Assembly (NCBI RefSeq): GCF_014197055.1
Contig: NZ_JACIEW010000001.1
Coordinates: 868,001-932,000, forward strand
Origin: Devosia subaequoris
GTDB lineage: Bacteria; Pseudomonadota; Alphaproteobacteria; Rhizobiales; Devosiaceae
DNA length: 64,000 nt
Direction of reading: 5' to 3'
In this document: piece by piece, positions 8,310 to 16,435 of the stretch
Numbering within the stretch: the first letter of the stretch is position 1
Layout: each line of letters begins with the position of its first letter
The notes under the pieces: generated by a model
The model's input: the letters and a program-made list of their open reading frames with translations, nothing else
Told to the model about the DNA's origin: nothing
The model's database searches: none
Translations under genes and position numbers: made by a program

Positions 8310-9358
8310 CGAAAGTGTCGTTGACGACCCAATCGCTCTATTTCACCGGTCCGGGCGCCGTCGAGGTGCGCTCCGAACCACTCGATGGACCAGGTCCTGG
8401 CCAGGTACTGCTTGAATTGCTGGTGTCCGGCATCAGCGCGGGTACCGAACTCAACGTATTTCGCGGCCTTGCGCCGCAATGGCGTCAGGCCATGGACCCC
8501 AGGACACGCCTGTTCTCGGACGCCCACGGCTCGGATTGGCACTGGCCGGCACGATATGGCTATGCGGCGGTCGGTCGGGTCGCGGCGCTCGGCGAGGGTG
8601 TTGCGCAGGTCAGCATGGGAGACATGGTTTTTGCCTATGTTCCCCATGGACGCCATGCCGTGGTCGACGCAGCAGCCGTGGTTCCGCTCAGCACAATTGA
8701 AGACCCCGAGATCGGTGTGTTCTTCGCCAATCTCAACACCGCCTATAACGGTCTGCTCGACGCCAATATTGCGCTCGGCGCCGATGTCGTGGTCAGCGGG
8801 CTGGGGGTAATCGGGCAATTGGTCACGCGCTTGCTGGCCCGTAATGGGGCGCGCCAGATTATCGCTATTGACGGGATAGAGCAGCGACGGCAGGCGGCTC
8901 TCAAGGGCGGCGCAACCTCGGTGATTGACCCGGCCGCCGGTGAAGTGGCCGAGCGGGTTCGTGATCTCACTGAAGGGCGCGGCGCCGACACGGTGATCGA
9001 AGTTTCAGGCGCAGCCCCGGCGCTTAACGAAGCTATCCGCACGGCGGGCTTCAACGGCACGGTGGTTGCCATGTCGTGGTATGGCGGAAGCTTTGAAAGT
9101 CTCAGCCTGTCGGGGGAATTTCATCACAACCGGCCACGCATCATTTCTTCGCAGGTAGGTACCGTAAACCCGTTCCTCGGGCCGCTCTGGAGCGCACCAC
9201 GACGCGGCCGCATCGCCCTTGAATATCTCCCCACGCTTGGCCCAGACCTCAAGGAGTTTGTCACCCACCGTGTGCCGCTCGCCGAAGCAGAAAATGGCTA
9301 TGGCCTGCTCGATCAGGGATCGCCCGAGGTCATGCAGGTGCTGATCGATTATCGCTGA
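8306..9358 (+). CDS. MDR-family dehydrogenase lacking the usual zinc ligands
   Basis: Medium-chain dehydrogenase/reductase (about 350 aa). The Rossmann dinucleotide motif is SGLGVIG, followed by ARQIIAIDGIEQRR. The catalytic-zinc Cys region reads SGISAGTE instead of CGTD, the GHE motif is replaced by YGYAAVG, and no four-Cys structural-zinc lobe is visible. It is thus closer to the zinc-free COG1063 members. The GTG at 8306 overlapping the permease stop is taken as start; a second GTG at 8315 is possible. In context it probably oxidises or reduces the imported sugar or a derivative. Confidence 0.75.
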   Translation: MTKVSLTTQSLYFTGPGAVEVRSEPLDGPGPGQVLLELLVSGISAGTELNVFRGLAPQWRQAMDPRTRLFSDAHGSDWHWPARYGYAAVGRVAALGEGVAQVSMGDMVFAYVPHGRHAVVDAAAVVPLSTIEDPEIGVFFANLNTAYNGLLDANIALGADVVVSGLGVIGQLVTRLLARNGARQIIAIDGIEQRRQAALKGGATSVIDPAAGEVAERVRDLTEGRGADTVIEVSGAAPALNEAIRTAGFNGTVVAMSWYGGSFESLSLSGEFHHNRPRIISSQVGTVNPFLGPLWSAPRRGRIALEYLPTLGPDLKEFVTHRVPLAEAENGYGLLDQGSPEVMQVLIDYR

Positions 9359-9379
9359 ACTCGAACCGAATGGTCTAAG

Positions 9380-10153
9380 ATGAAACTTTCTGCCTGTATT
9401 GAATGGCTGTTTGCCGATGCCAGCGCCGACTTTGCCGACCGTATCCGCCTGGCCAAGGCTGCAGGCCTGGACGCGGTCGAATTTTGGTTCTGGTCCAACA
9501 AGGATCTGGACGCCATCGAAGCCGCGCTCAAGGAAACCGGCATGACCCTGAGCGGCTTTGTTGCCGAGCCGATGATTGCGCTGACCGATCCGGCCAATCA
9601 CGCCGCTTTTCTTGCCGGGCTCGCCACATCGGTGCGGACGGCGCAGCGGCTGGGCGCCAAGGTTCTAATCGCCCAGGCCGGTGACGACCTGCCCGGCCGA
9701 TCTCGCGAAGAGCAGCACAAGGCATTGGTGGATTGTCTCAAGGCCGCAGCCGATGTGCTGGAGGGCAGCGGGGTGCGCCTGGGCGTCGAGCCCCTGAATA
9801 CCTTGATTGATCACAAGGGGTATTATCTGTCTTCGACGCGCGAAGCGCTCAACATCGTCGACGAGGTGGGCCGGCCCGAGATCGGCATCGTCTACGACCT
9901 CTACCATTCCCATGTCATGGGCGAGCGGATCGAGGACGTGCTGCAGCAACGCGTCTCACGTGTCATTCATGCCCATGTGGCCGATCACCCCGGCCGTAAC
10001 GATCCGGGCCTGGGCGAAATCGACCTGGGGGCCCGTCTCGCCTGGCTCTACGCCAATGGCTATTCCGGCTCTGTAGGGCTTGAATACCAACCAAAGGGCA
10101 GCACGGCCGAGGCACTGGACCGCGTCCGCGCAGCCCTCGGTGTTCCCGCCTGA
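9380..10153 (+). CDS. Sugar isomerase/epimerase, hydroxypyruvate-isomerase-like TIM barrel
   Basis: Xylose-isomerase-like TIM barrel protein (257 aa, usual length for hydroxypyruvate isomerase and 3-keto-sugar epimerases). Likely metal ligands are GVEPLN (Glu), VYDLYHSHV (Asp, His), HAHVAD (His) and LEYQP (Glu), in the expected order. It is the last gene of the plus-strand sugar operon, 21 nt after the dehydrogenase, and its stop lies within the arm of a bidirectional terminator. It may interconvert keto-sugars produced by that dehydrogenase; the true substrate is not visible. Confidence 0.75.
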   Translation: MKLSACIEWLFADASADFADRIRLAKAAGLDAVEFWFWSNKDLDAIEAALKETGMTLSGFVAEPMIALTDPANHAAFLAGLATSVRTAQRLGAKVLIAQAGDDLPGRSREEQHKALVDCLKAAADVLEGSGVRLGVEPLNTLIDHKGYYLSSTREALNIVDEVGRPEIGIVYDLYHSHVMGERIEDVLQQRVSRVIHAHVADHPGRNDPGLGEIDLGARLAWLYANGYSGSVGLEYQPKGSTAEALDRVRAALGVPA

Positions 10154-10170
10154 GCCTTTGGCTCAGGCGG
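10146..10170. terminator. Bidirectional terminator-like hairpin
   Basis: A perfect 11-bp inverted repeat (10146-10156 and 10160-10170) with a TTT loop lies between two convergent operons. Its left arm overlaps the stop codon of the plus-strand isomerase gene. It would separate transcripts arriving from both sides. Confidence 0.7.
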
Positions 10171-10175
10171 ATTGC

Positions 10176-11249
10176 TCAAAGTGCGCGTTCGGTCTGGGCA
10201 TCGAAGATGTGCACTCGCTCGGGCGCGATGGTGAGGCCAACCGTTTCCCTGGACCTGATGTCGCTGCGCCCGGTAATGACCACGGTCAGTTCCGGCTCAC
10301 CATCCGTCGTCAGATAGGTCAATGAGCCGGTGGATTCCACCACGGCGACAGGCAGCACGATCTGTCCACTGGAGCCGGGGGTCGCTTCGATATGCTCGGG
10401 TCGCAACCCGACAGTCACCTTCCGGCCCGGTTCAAGGCTCCGACCGATAGGCAGGGCTGCAACCCCCTCAAGATCTAGGGTCACATGCTGGCCGTCGGCG
10501 GCAATGGTCCCGGGGATGAAGTTCATTGCAGGTGAACCGATAAAGCCGGCGACAAATCGGGTGGCCGGGGCGTCGTAGAGCTCGAGCGGGCTGCCCTGCT
10601 GTTCGATGACACCATCGCGCATCACCACCACATGATCGGCCATGGTCATGGCCTCGATCTGGTCGTGCGTGACATAGACGGAGGTGGCGCCGAGCCGGTC
10701 GTGCAAGGCACGGATTTCCTTGCGCATATGCACGCGCAGGGCTGCATCGAGATTGGACAGCGGCTCGTCGAACAGGAAGGCCTTGGGGTGGCGAATAATC
10801 GCCCGGCCCATGGCCACGCGCTGGCGCTGACCGCCGGAGAGCTCGCGCGGATAGCGATGCATCAACTGTTGCAAACCGATGGTCTTGGCGACTTCGTCTG
10901 CAGCTTTCTTGGCCTCTGCCCTGGGCACACGCTTGAGGCGCAAAGAATAGGTCAGGTTCTGCTCGACCGTCATATGCGGATAAAGCGCATAGGACTGAAA
11001 CACCATGGCCACGTCCCGCTTGCGCGGCGGAACACCATTCATCACCTCGCCGGCGATCTTCATGGTGCCGCCACTGATGCTCTCGAGCCCCGCGAGCGAG
11101 CGCAGCAGGGTCGACTTGCCGCAGCCGGAGGGGCCGACCAGAGCCACGAACTGGCCCTTGGGAATGACCAGGTTAATATTCTTGAGCGCGTGAAAACTGC
11201 CATAGTGCTTGTCGATGCCGACAAGCTCGATCTGGGGCTGGACACTCAT
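10176..11249 (-). CDS. Sugar ABC transporter ATPase, UgpC/MsmK-like
   Basis: CUT1 ATPase (357 aa). Walker A is GPSGCGKST near residue 40, the signature is LSGGQRQRVAMGRAI, and Walker B is AFLFDEPLSNLDA, followed by the H-loop (YVTHDQIEAM). A C-terminal regulatory OB-like domain spans about residues 240-357 (TVGLRPEHIE). Last gene of the minus-strand operon, overlapping the permease upstream by 4 nt. ATPases of this group often energise several sugar transporters, so it may also serve the ATPase-less system at 5.2-8.3 kb. Confidence 0.92.
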   Translation of the reverse strand: MSVQPQIELVGIDKHYGSFHALKNINLVIPKGQFVALVGPSGCGKSTLLRSLAGLESISGGTMKIAGEVMNGVPPRKRDVAMVFQSYALYPHMTVEQNLTYSLRLKRVPRAEAKKAADEVAKTIGLQQLMHRYPRELSGGQRQRVAMGRAIIRHPKAFLFDEPLSNLDAALRVHMRKEIRALHDRLGATSVYVTHDQIEAMTMADHVVVMRDGVIEQQGSPLELYDAPATRFVAGFIGSPAMNFIPGTIAADGQHVTLDLEGVAALPIGRSLEPGRKVTVGLRPEHIEATPGSSGQIVLPVAVVESTGSLTYLTTDGEPELTVVITGRSDIRSRETVGLTIAPERVHIFDAQTERAL

Positions 11250-12073
11250 TTGAGGGCTCCCGAGGTTAGGCCGGATACGATGCGGCGCTGCAGAATGACG
11301 AAGACGAGGATGATTGGGGTCACGTACATCGCGGCATAGGCCATGATCCCGTTCCAGTCGGTGGAGTTGGGGCCAAGGAAGCCCGACAGGCCAACGCTGG
11401 CCGGCTGGAGGGACTGCGTTGTAATGATCGACTTGGAGTAGATGTACTCGCCAAAGGCCTGCATGAAGGTGAGAATGGCCAGAACGAGGATGCCGTTTCG
11501 CGCCAATGGGAGCACGATGAAGAAAAAGGCACCCCAGCGCGAATTGCCATCAACCAGCGCCGCTTCTTCAAGCTCGCCGGGCACGCTCATGAAGGTCGCG
11601 CGGACGAGGACAATGTAGAAAGGGATCGCCTTGCCTGCGGCGGCGATGATCACTGCCGTTCGCGGATAGTCGAGCAGTCCGATCTGATTGAATCCCACAT
11701 AGAGCGGCGTGATCATGACCGAGGCTGGCAGCACCTGCAGCATCAGGATGGCGAACAGACCGATATCGATCCAGGGATTGCGATAGCGGGCCAGCACATA
11801 GGCGCATCCGGTGCCGAGCAGCACGGTCAGCGTGGTCACGCCGGTGGCAATGACCAGGCTGTTCCAGAGGAACGTATCCATGGTTCGCCGCTCCCAGGTC
11901 GCGGGAAAAATGGAGAAATCCGGGTCACGGGGCCAGAAGGTCGGCGGATTGGCAAAGATCTCCGAGGCGCCCTTCAGGCTGGTGGCATACATCCAGTAGA
12001 GCGGGAACAGATAGACCGCCGCCAGCGCCAGGGCGAGGATCAGCAGGATTTTTGGTGCAGCAACCCGGGTCAT
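11246..12073 (-). CDS. Sugar ABC transporter permease (MalG-type)
   Basis: CUT1 inner-membrane permease (275 aa), six hydrophobic segments, EAA loop ELEEAALVDGNSRWGAFFFI and the usual short C-terminus (GLTSGALK). Both ends overlap neighbours by 4 nt: the MalF-type permease upstream and the ATPase downstream. This points to tight coupling of the three subunits. Confidence 0.9.
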   Translation of the reverse strand: MTRVAAPKILLILALALAAVYLFPLYWMYATSLKGASEIFANPPTFWPRDPDFSIFPATWERRTMDTFLWNSLVIATGVTTLTVLLGTGCAYVLARYRNPWIDIGLFAILMLQVLPASVMITPLYVGFNQIGLLDYPRTAVIIAAAGKAIPFYIVLVRATFMSVPGELEEAALVDGNSRWGAFFFIVLPLARNGILVLAILTFMQAFGEYIYSKSIITTQSLQPASVGLSGFLGPNSTDWNGIMAYAAMYVTPIILVFVILQRRIVSGLTSGALK

Positions 12074-12972
12074 CCGCGCACCTCATGGCGGGTCGAACGG
12101 ACATAGACGATCGAGGCAACGAGCACGAAGATCAGCATCATCATCGAGACGGTGGCACCCTTGGCAAAGTCGAAGAGCTGGAACGACCACTGCCAGGCCC
12201 AATATTGCGCCACATTGGAGCTATTGGCTGGCCCGCCTTCGGTAATGGCGGGGAAGAGATCGAACTGCTGGAGTGTGTAGATCAGGCCAAGCGCAAGGAC
12301 TGCGCCAATGGTCGAGCGCATCATGGGCAGCGTGATGGTGGTAAAGCGTTGCCAGCCATTGGCACCGTCGAGTTCGGCGGCCTCGTAGAGGTCACGCGGA
12401 ATGCCGGCAAGGCCAACCGATAGCAGCATCATGTTGAAGGCCAGGCCAAGCCAGACATTGGCTATGGTGACAGCCCAGATCGACAGGTTCGGGTCAGATT
12501 TCCAGAACATGGTGCCATCGATTATCCCGAGCCCGCGCAGGATCGCATTGAGCACGCCGAAATCGCCGGCGAGGATCCAGCCCCAGAGCGCGCCGACCAC
12601 AAGGCCGGGCATGACCCAGGAGACGAGGAACAGGCCACGGATCGTCGAGGCGAAGGGGAAGCTCATCATGAAGAAAATGGCCAGAGCGAAGCCGAAGATG
12701 AACTGGCCGGCAATCGAACCGAAAACGAAGATGGCCGTGTTGCGAATGACCAGCCAGAATTCAGGCTGGCTGACGATCGCAACATAGTTCTCAAACCCGG
12801 CAAAGGGCCGCGAGAAGGTGTTGAGATTGAACATGTCGACTTGCTGGAAGCTCATCACGACATTGTAGACGAGCGGTACTCCGGCAAGCGCGAACAAGAA
12901 AAGCATCGTCACGCCGACCAGGATGAGATCAAAGCCCTTCCCATCGGTGATGCTGGACAGAATGCGACGCAT
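12070..12972 (-). CDS. Sugar ABC transporter permease (MalF-type)
   Basis: CUT1 inner-membrane permease (300 aa) with the EAA loop DLYEAAELDGANGWQRFTTI around residues 195-215. It follows the binding protein gene after about 90 nt that contain a stem-loop, and overlaps the second permease by 4 nt. The C-terminal TRHEVRG is cytoplasmic and basic, as expected. Confidence 0.9.
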   Translation of the reverse strand: MRRILSSITDGKGFDLILVGVTMLFLFALAGVPLVYNVVMSFQQVDMFNLNTFSRPFAGFENYVAIVSQPEFWLVIRNTAIFVFGSIAGQFIFGFALAIFFMMSFPFASTIRGLFLVSWVMPGLVVGALWGWILAGDFGVLNAILRGLGIIDGTMFWKSDPNLSIWAVTIANVWLGLAFNMMLLSVGLAGIPRDLYEAAELDGANGWQRFTTITLPMMRSTIGAVLALGLIYTLQQFDLFPAITEGGPANSSNVAQYWAWQWSFQLFDFAKGATVSMMMLIFVLVASIVYVRSTRHEVRG

Positions 12973-13014
12973 GGTCCGACCTCTTCCCGTTTTTTGGTTC
13001 GTTGAGTTGATGGG

Positions 13015-13045
13015 TCTTCCCGGCGGCGGCTGTCCGCCGGGAAGA
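13015..13045 (-). terminator. Intercistronic stem-loop after binding-protein gene
   Basis: A perfect 12-bp GC-rich inverted repeat (13015-13026 and 13034-13045, 7-nt loop) lies just after the stop of the binding-protein gene and before the permease. No T-run follows on the minus strand, so differential mRNA stability or partial attenuation is more likely than full termination. Confidence 0.6.
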
Positions 13046-13062
13046 TTGGATAGCGATGCGGA

Positions 13063-14295
13063 CTAGTCGATGATCGTGTCGATCGTCTTCTGCGCCTGGC
13101 TCAACGCCTCGTCGGGCGTCATCTGACCGGTCAGGGCCGCCTGTTCGGCGTCGTAGATCGCCTTGGAGATCTTCTGCCATTCAGGATGCGGACCACGCGG
13201 CTGGGCGTATTTCAGCTGTTCCTGGAACACGGCGAGCGCGGCGTCTTTCTTCTCGATGCCGGACTGGGGTAACTCAACGTCAGACCGCGTCGGCAGATAG
13301 CCGAACTCGGGGAAGAGGCGGTCGTCCTGGCTGACAAAATACTCGAGGACCTTGAAGGCTTCTTCGGGATGTTCGGTTGTGGACATGATGCCGAGGTTGA
13401 AGCCGCCGAGCGCCGAGGAGCGCTCATCGCCTTCCCCGAAGGTCGGCAGCAGGGTCACGCCCCAGTCAAAGTCGGCATCCTCGACCATGCGGTCGATTTC
13501 CCACGGGCCCGAGATCGCCATGGCGGCGTTGCCCGAGTTGAAGGTGCCGGTCGAATCCCACTGACCGAGCGAGAGGACGTCCTGGCTGAGCACGCCATCA
13601 TCGATCATGCCCTTGACCATGGACAGCCATTCGCGGGCGCCCTCGGTGTTGACGTTTTCATAGCCGCCGCCGGACATCTGGATGACGGGCAGGAACTGGA
13701 AGGTGCCCTCTTCATTGCCACGGGCCGAAAGGGTGGCGCCGTATACGCCCTGGTCGGGCTTGGCGAGCTTGCGGGCGTATTCCTCGAACTCCGCCCAGGT
13801 TTGCGGCGGGTTCTCGATGCCGGCTTCTGCAAACATGTCCTTGTTATAGAAGACGCCGATCGTATCGGTGTACTTGCCAACACCATAGAGCTTCCCATCC
13901 CAACTCACCGAGTTGAGCGGTCCCTCGAAGTAAACCTCGGGATTGATGACGTCGCTTTCGGCAGCCATGTCGGTGATATCGAGGAACGCGCCACGCGACG
14001 AGAACAGGGCGAAGTCCGGATTATCAAGGCTGACGATGTCGGGCGCATTGCCAGTGGCAAAGGCGCGCAGCGTTTCGTTGACGATCTCGTCGAACTGCAG
14101 GATGCGGTATTCGACATTGATGCCGTTATCCATCTCGTCGAACTCGGCCGAGAACGTATCGGATGGCCCGACCTGATTGGCCCCGTCAATCGACCAGACT
14201 GTGATGGTGACATCTTCCTGCGCCTGAGCCGGCATGGCTGCGGCCAATGCGCCTGCTGCCAGGCCTGCCAATAGACCAAGTTTGATAAACTGCAT
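13063..14295 (-). CDS. Sugar ABC transporter substrate-binding protein (CUT1)
   Basis: Periplasmic solute-binding protein (410 aa from ATG at 14295) with a signal peptide ending AQAQ. The start is set by GGGAGG upstream; the longer frame to 14529 overlaps a leader region with no coding sense. The mature protein opens VTITVWSIDGANQ and has the family motif YTDTIGVFYNKDMFAEAGI. The operon carries a LacI gene, an isomerase and a Gfo/Idh/MocA dehydrogenase upstream. A sugar later oxidised and isomerised is likely, but the ligand cannot be read from sequence. Confidence 0.88.
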   Translation of the reverse strand: MQFIKLGLLAGLAAGALAAAMPAQAQEDVTITVWSIDGANQVGPSDTFSAEFDEMDNGINVEYRILQFDEIVNETLRAFATGNAPDIVSLDNPDFALFSSRGAFLDITDMAAESDVINPEVYFEGPLNSVSWDGKLYGVGKYTDTIGVFYNKDMFAEAGIENPPQTWAEFEEYARKLAKPDQGVYGATLSARGNEEGTFQFLPVIQMSGGGYENVNTEGAREWLSMVKGMIDDGVLSQDVLSLGQWDSTGTFNSGNAAMAISGPWEIDRMVEDADFDWGVTLLPTFGEGDERSSALGGFNLGIMSTTEHPEEAFKVLEYFVSQDDRLFPEFGYLPTRSDVELPQSGIEKKDAALAVFQEQLKYAQPRGPHPEWQKISKAIYDAEQAALTGQMTPDEALSQAQKTIDTIID

Positions 14296-14370
14296 TATAT
14301 CCTCCCTTTGCGGCCCTCGGGCCGTGAACACGCCGCTTGGGTTTCCTCTTTCCCTTGCGGCTCTCCTCGC

Positions 14371-14399
14371 TGCCATGGGCGGTGCAAACGCCCGTGGCA
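14371..14399. repeat. Strong hairpin between lacI and binding-protein genes
   Basis: Inverted repeat with 11-bp arms (14371-14381, 14389-14399) with a single non-Watson-Crick position and a 7-nt loop, lying in the 109-nt gap between the LacI stop and the binding-protein start. It has no T-run. It could end the LacI message or be a structured leader for the transporter genes. Confidence 0.55.
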
Positions 14400-14404
14400 G
14401 CATC

Positions 14405-15445
14405 TCAACTCTCCTGAAGCGCCTCTCCCTGATTGCGGACAGCGATGGCATCGCCGCCACAGGATTGGCGCAGCACGAGCTTGCAGGGCAGCGTGCGGAC
14501 ACCTGGATCGACCGGCTTGCCCTCGGCAAGGTCCAGGATCAGGCGGCCCGCTTCGCGGCCGATTTCCTTTAGATTCATGTCGATGGTCGTCAGCGGCGGG
14601 CGCGTGGCCGCCGCAACGATTTCCCAATTGTCAAAGCCAATGACAGAAACATCGCCCGGCACATCGACACCGCGTTCGCGCAGAGCATCCACCACACCGC
14701 GGGCGATCTGGTCATTGCCGCAGAAAATACCATCCGGGCGCGGCGTAGCTCCCGACCAAAGTCTGTTGACGGCCTCATGGCCCCAGGCTTCGGACCAGGG
14801 CCCGTGCAGGACCTGCGCGCCCTGCCCGACCGTCGCACGGAAAGCGCCGGCGCGCGCGACAACTGATGCGAAACTCTCGGGGCCGGTAATATGCACCAGC
14901 TTTTTGCGCCCCACGCGTGCGAGCCATTCGGTCGCCTCGCGCGCACCCTGCGCATCGTCTGATACCAGCGTCACCGCATCGTCGGGACCTTCGGTGAAGG
15001 CATAGACCACCGGAACCGGCAGAAGCGACAGATCGACAGGCAGACGCCTGTCGATACGCTTACCGGTGGCAATGATGCCATCCACCTGCTTGTCGAGCAT
15101 GGCGTCGAGATGAAGCTTGGCGAGCGCGGGGTCATCCTCGATGCCGCACAGGAAGACCGAAACGCCCTGGTCCACCAGCGCCTCGGAGACGCCGGCCATG
15201 ACCGGCAAAGTGAACCGCCCATAGCTATCGTTGGTCAGCAAGCCGATGGTGAAGCTGCGCTGCTGGGTGAGCGCGCGTGCCATGGCATTGGGCCGGAACC
15301 CGAGCGCCGCCGCCGTCTGCTTGACGCGCTTGCGGGTTTCTTCGGTCATTCGACCGGTGTCATTGAGGGCCTTTGATGCCGTGGCAACGCTGACGCCAGC
15401 GACGCGGGCGACGTCGTAGATGCGAATGCGTTGAGCCTTTACCAC
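14405..15445 (-). CDS. LacI-family transcriptional regulator
   Basis: LacI-type repressor (346 aa from GTG at 15445, which has GAGG 9 nt upstream; an alternative TTG at 15460 adds five residues). The helix-turn-helix reads VARVAGVSVATASKALN and the hinge RPNAMARALTQQ. Motifs LHGPWSEAWG, GNDQIARG and VIGFDNW are shared with the LacI protein at 18799, marking the two as close paralogues. It sits inside the sugar operon between the isomerase and binding-protein genes and has an operator-like palindrome directly upstream, so it probably autoregulates. Confidence 0.9.
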   Translation of the reverse strand: MVKAQRIRIYDVARVAGVSVATASKALNDTGRMTEETRKRVKQTAAALGFRPNAMARALTQQRSFTIGLLTNDSYGRFTLPVMAGVSEALVDQGVSVFLCGIEDDPALAKLHLDAMLDKQVDGIIATGKRIDRRLPVDLSLLPVPVVYAFTEGPDDAVTLVSDDAQGAREATEWLARVGRKKLVHITGPESFASVVARAGAFRATVGQGAQVLHGPWSEAWGHEAVNRLWSGATPRPDGIFCGNDQIARGVVDALRERGVDVPGDVSVIGFDNWEIVAAATRPPLTTIDMNLKEIGREAGRLILDLAEGKPVDPGVRTLPCKLVLRQSCGGDAIAVRNQGEALQES

Positions 15446-15482
15446 GTCCCCGTACCTCAATGGAAAACCCTTTTCTCGCTAT

Positions 15483-15500
15483 TGGTAAAACGGTTTTTCA
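15483..15500. promoter_or_regulatory. Candidate LacI-family operator
   Basis: An 18-bp imperfect palindrome with a central CG (TGGTAAAACGGTTTTTCA) fits the general LacI-family pattern TGNAANCGNTTNCA. It lies 38 bp upstream of the lacI start at 15445 and inside the internal gap of the operon. A second, weaker repeat (GAAAACCCTTTTC) lies at 15463-15475. Confidence 0.5.
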
Positions 15501-15520
15501 ACACCGGTCAATAGTCATAT

Positions 15521-16423
15521 TTATCCAGCCACTGCCAGGTAGTCACCGCCGCGCGCGTGCTTGAGATGATTGAGAGCATGGACCTGCCCCGTCATTTCCA
15601 AAGCATCGCGATAGACCGGATCGTGCCAGCCTTCGATATCGATCGAGCCCGTCCAGCCGACCAGGCGCAGCTCGGAAATAATGTCGGTCCAGTTGCTGTC
15701 ACCAAAGCCAGGCGTGCGCATGAAGACAAAGGGCTCCTTGCCGAAAATCCCGTGCTCGCGGATCACGTCCCAGCGGATGGTGGCGTCCTTGCCGTGCACA
15801 TGGAAAATCTTGGGCGCCCATTTGCGGATCTGCGGCAGCGGATCGATGAGATAGACCATCTGGTGACAGGGCTCCCATTCGAGCCCGATATTGTCATCCG
15901 GCGTCTCGTTGAACATCAGTTCCCAGGCGTCGGGATTATGGGCAATGTTCCAGTCGCCGGTCTGCCAGTTTCCGTCCATGGCGCAATTTTCAAAGGCGAT
16001 CTTGACGCCCTTGTCGGCAGCGCGTTTGGCGAGATCGGACCAGACTTCGCGGTACTTTGGCAGGCTCTCGGTCAAAGGCCGGTTGCGAATACGGCCGGTA
16101 AAGCCGGCAACACAATCGGCGCCAAAATGATGCGCATTGTCGATGCAATCCTTCCAGCCCTGCAGGGTCTGGCGATCCATCTCCTGATCCTCGAGCGGAT
16201 TGCCGAACATGCCAAGGGTGGAAATGGTGATATCGCGATCCCCGATCGCCTCTTTGCAGCGCTTCCCGAGCTCGGCGATGTCCTGCCCATTGGTCGTCTG
16301 CCAGAAAAAGGGTTCAAAGCTCTCAAAGCCGAGATCGGCAATCTCGGCGATACGCTCGGCGGCTTTGCCGGCAGACGCCGAGACCATGGTACCGATACGG
16401 ATGGATTTTGCGGGATCAGTCAC
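15521..16423 (-). CDS. Sugar phosphate isomerase/epimerase (TIM barrel)
   Basis: Xylose-isomerase-like TIM barrel protein (300 aa). Likely metal ligands are KIAFENCAM (Glu), GLEWEPCHQ (Glu), FHVHGKD (His) and DIEGWHD (Glu), in family order. It lies 12 nt after a Gfo/Idh/MocA dehydrogenase gene. This pairing is common in clusters that oxidise a glycoside or inositol-like sugar to a 3-keto form and then epimerise or cleave it. The exact reaction is inferred only at that level. Confidence 0.8.
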   Translation of the reverse strand: MTDPAKSIRIGTMVSASAGKAAERIAEIADLGFESFEPFFWQTTNGQDIAELGKRCKEAIGDRDITISTLGMFGNPLEDQEMDRQTLQGWKDCIDNAHHFGADCVAGFTGRIRNRPLTESLPKYREVWSDLAKRAADKGVKIAFENCAMDGNWQTGDWNIAHNPDAWELMFNETPDDNIGLEWEPCHQMVYLIDPLPQIRKWAPKIFHVHGKDATIRWDVIREHGIFGKEPFVFMRTPGFGDSNWTDIISELRLVGWTGSIDIEGWHDPVYRDALEMTGQVHALNHLKHARGGDYLAVAG

Positions 16424-16435
16424 GTTGAATCGTCC

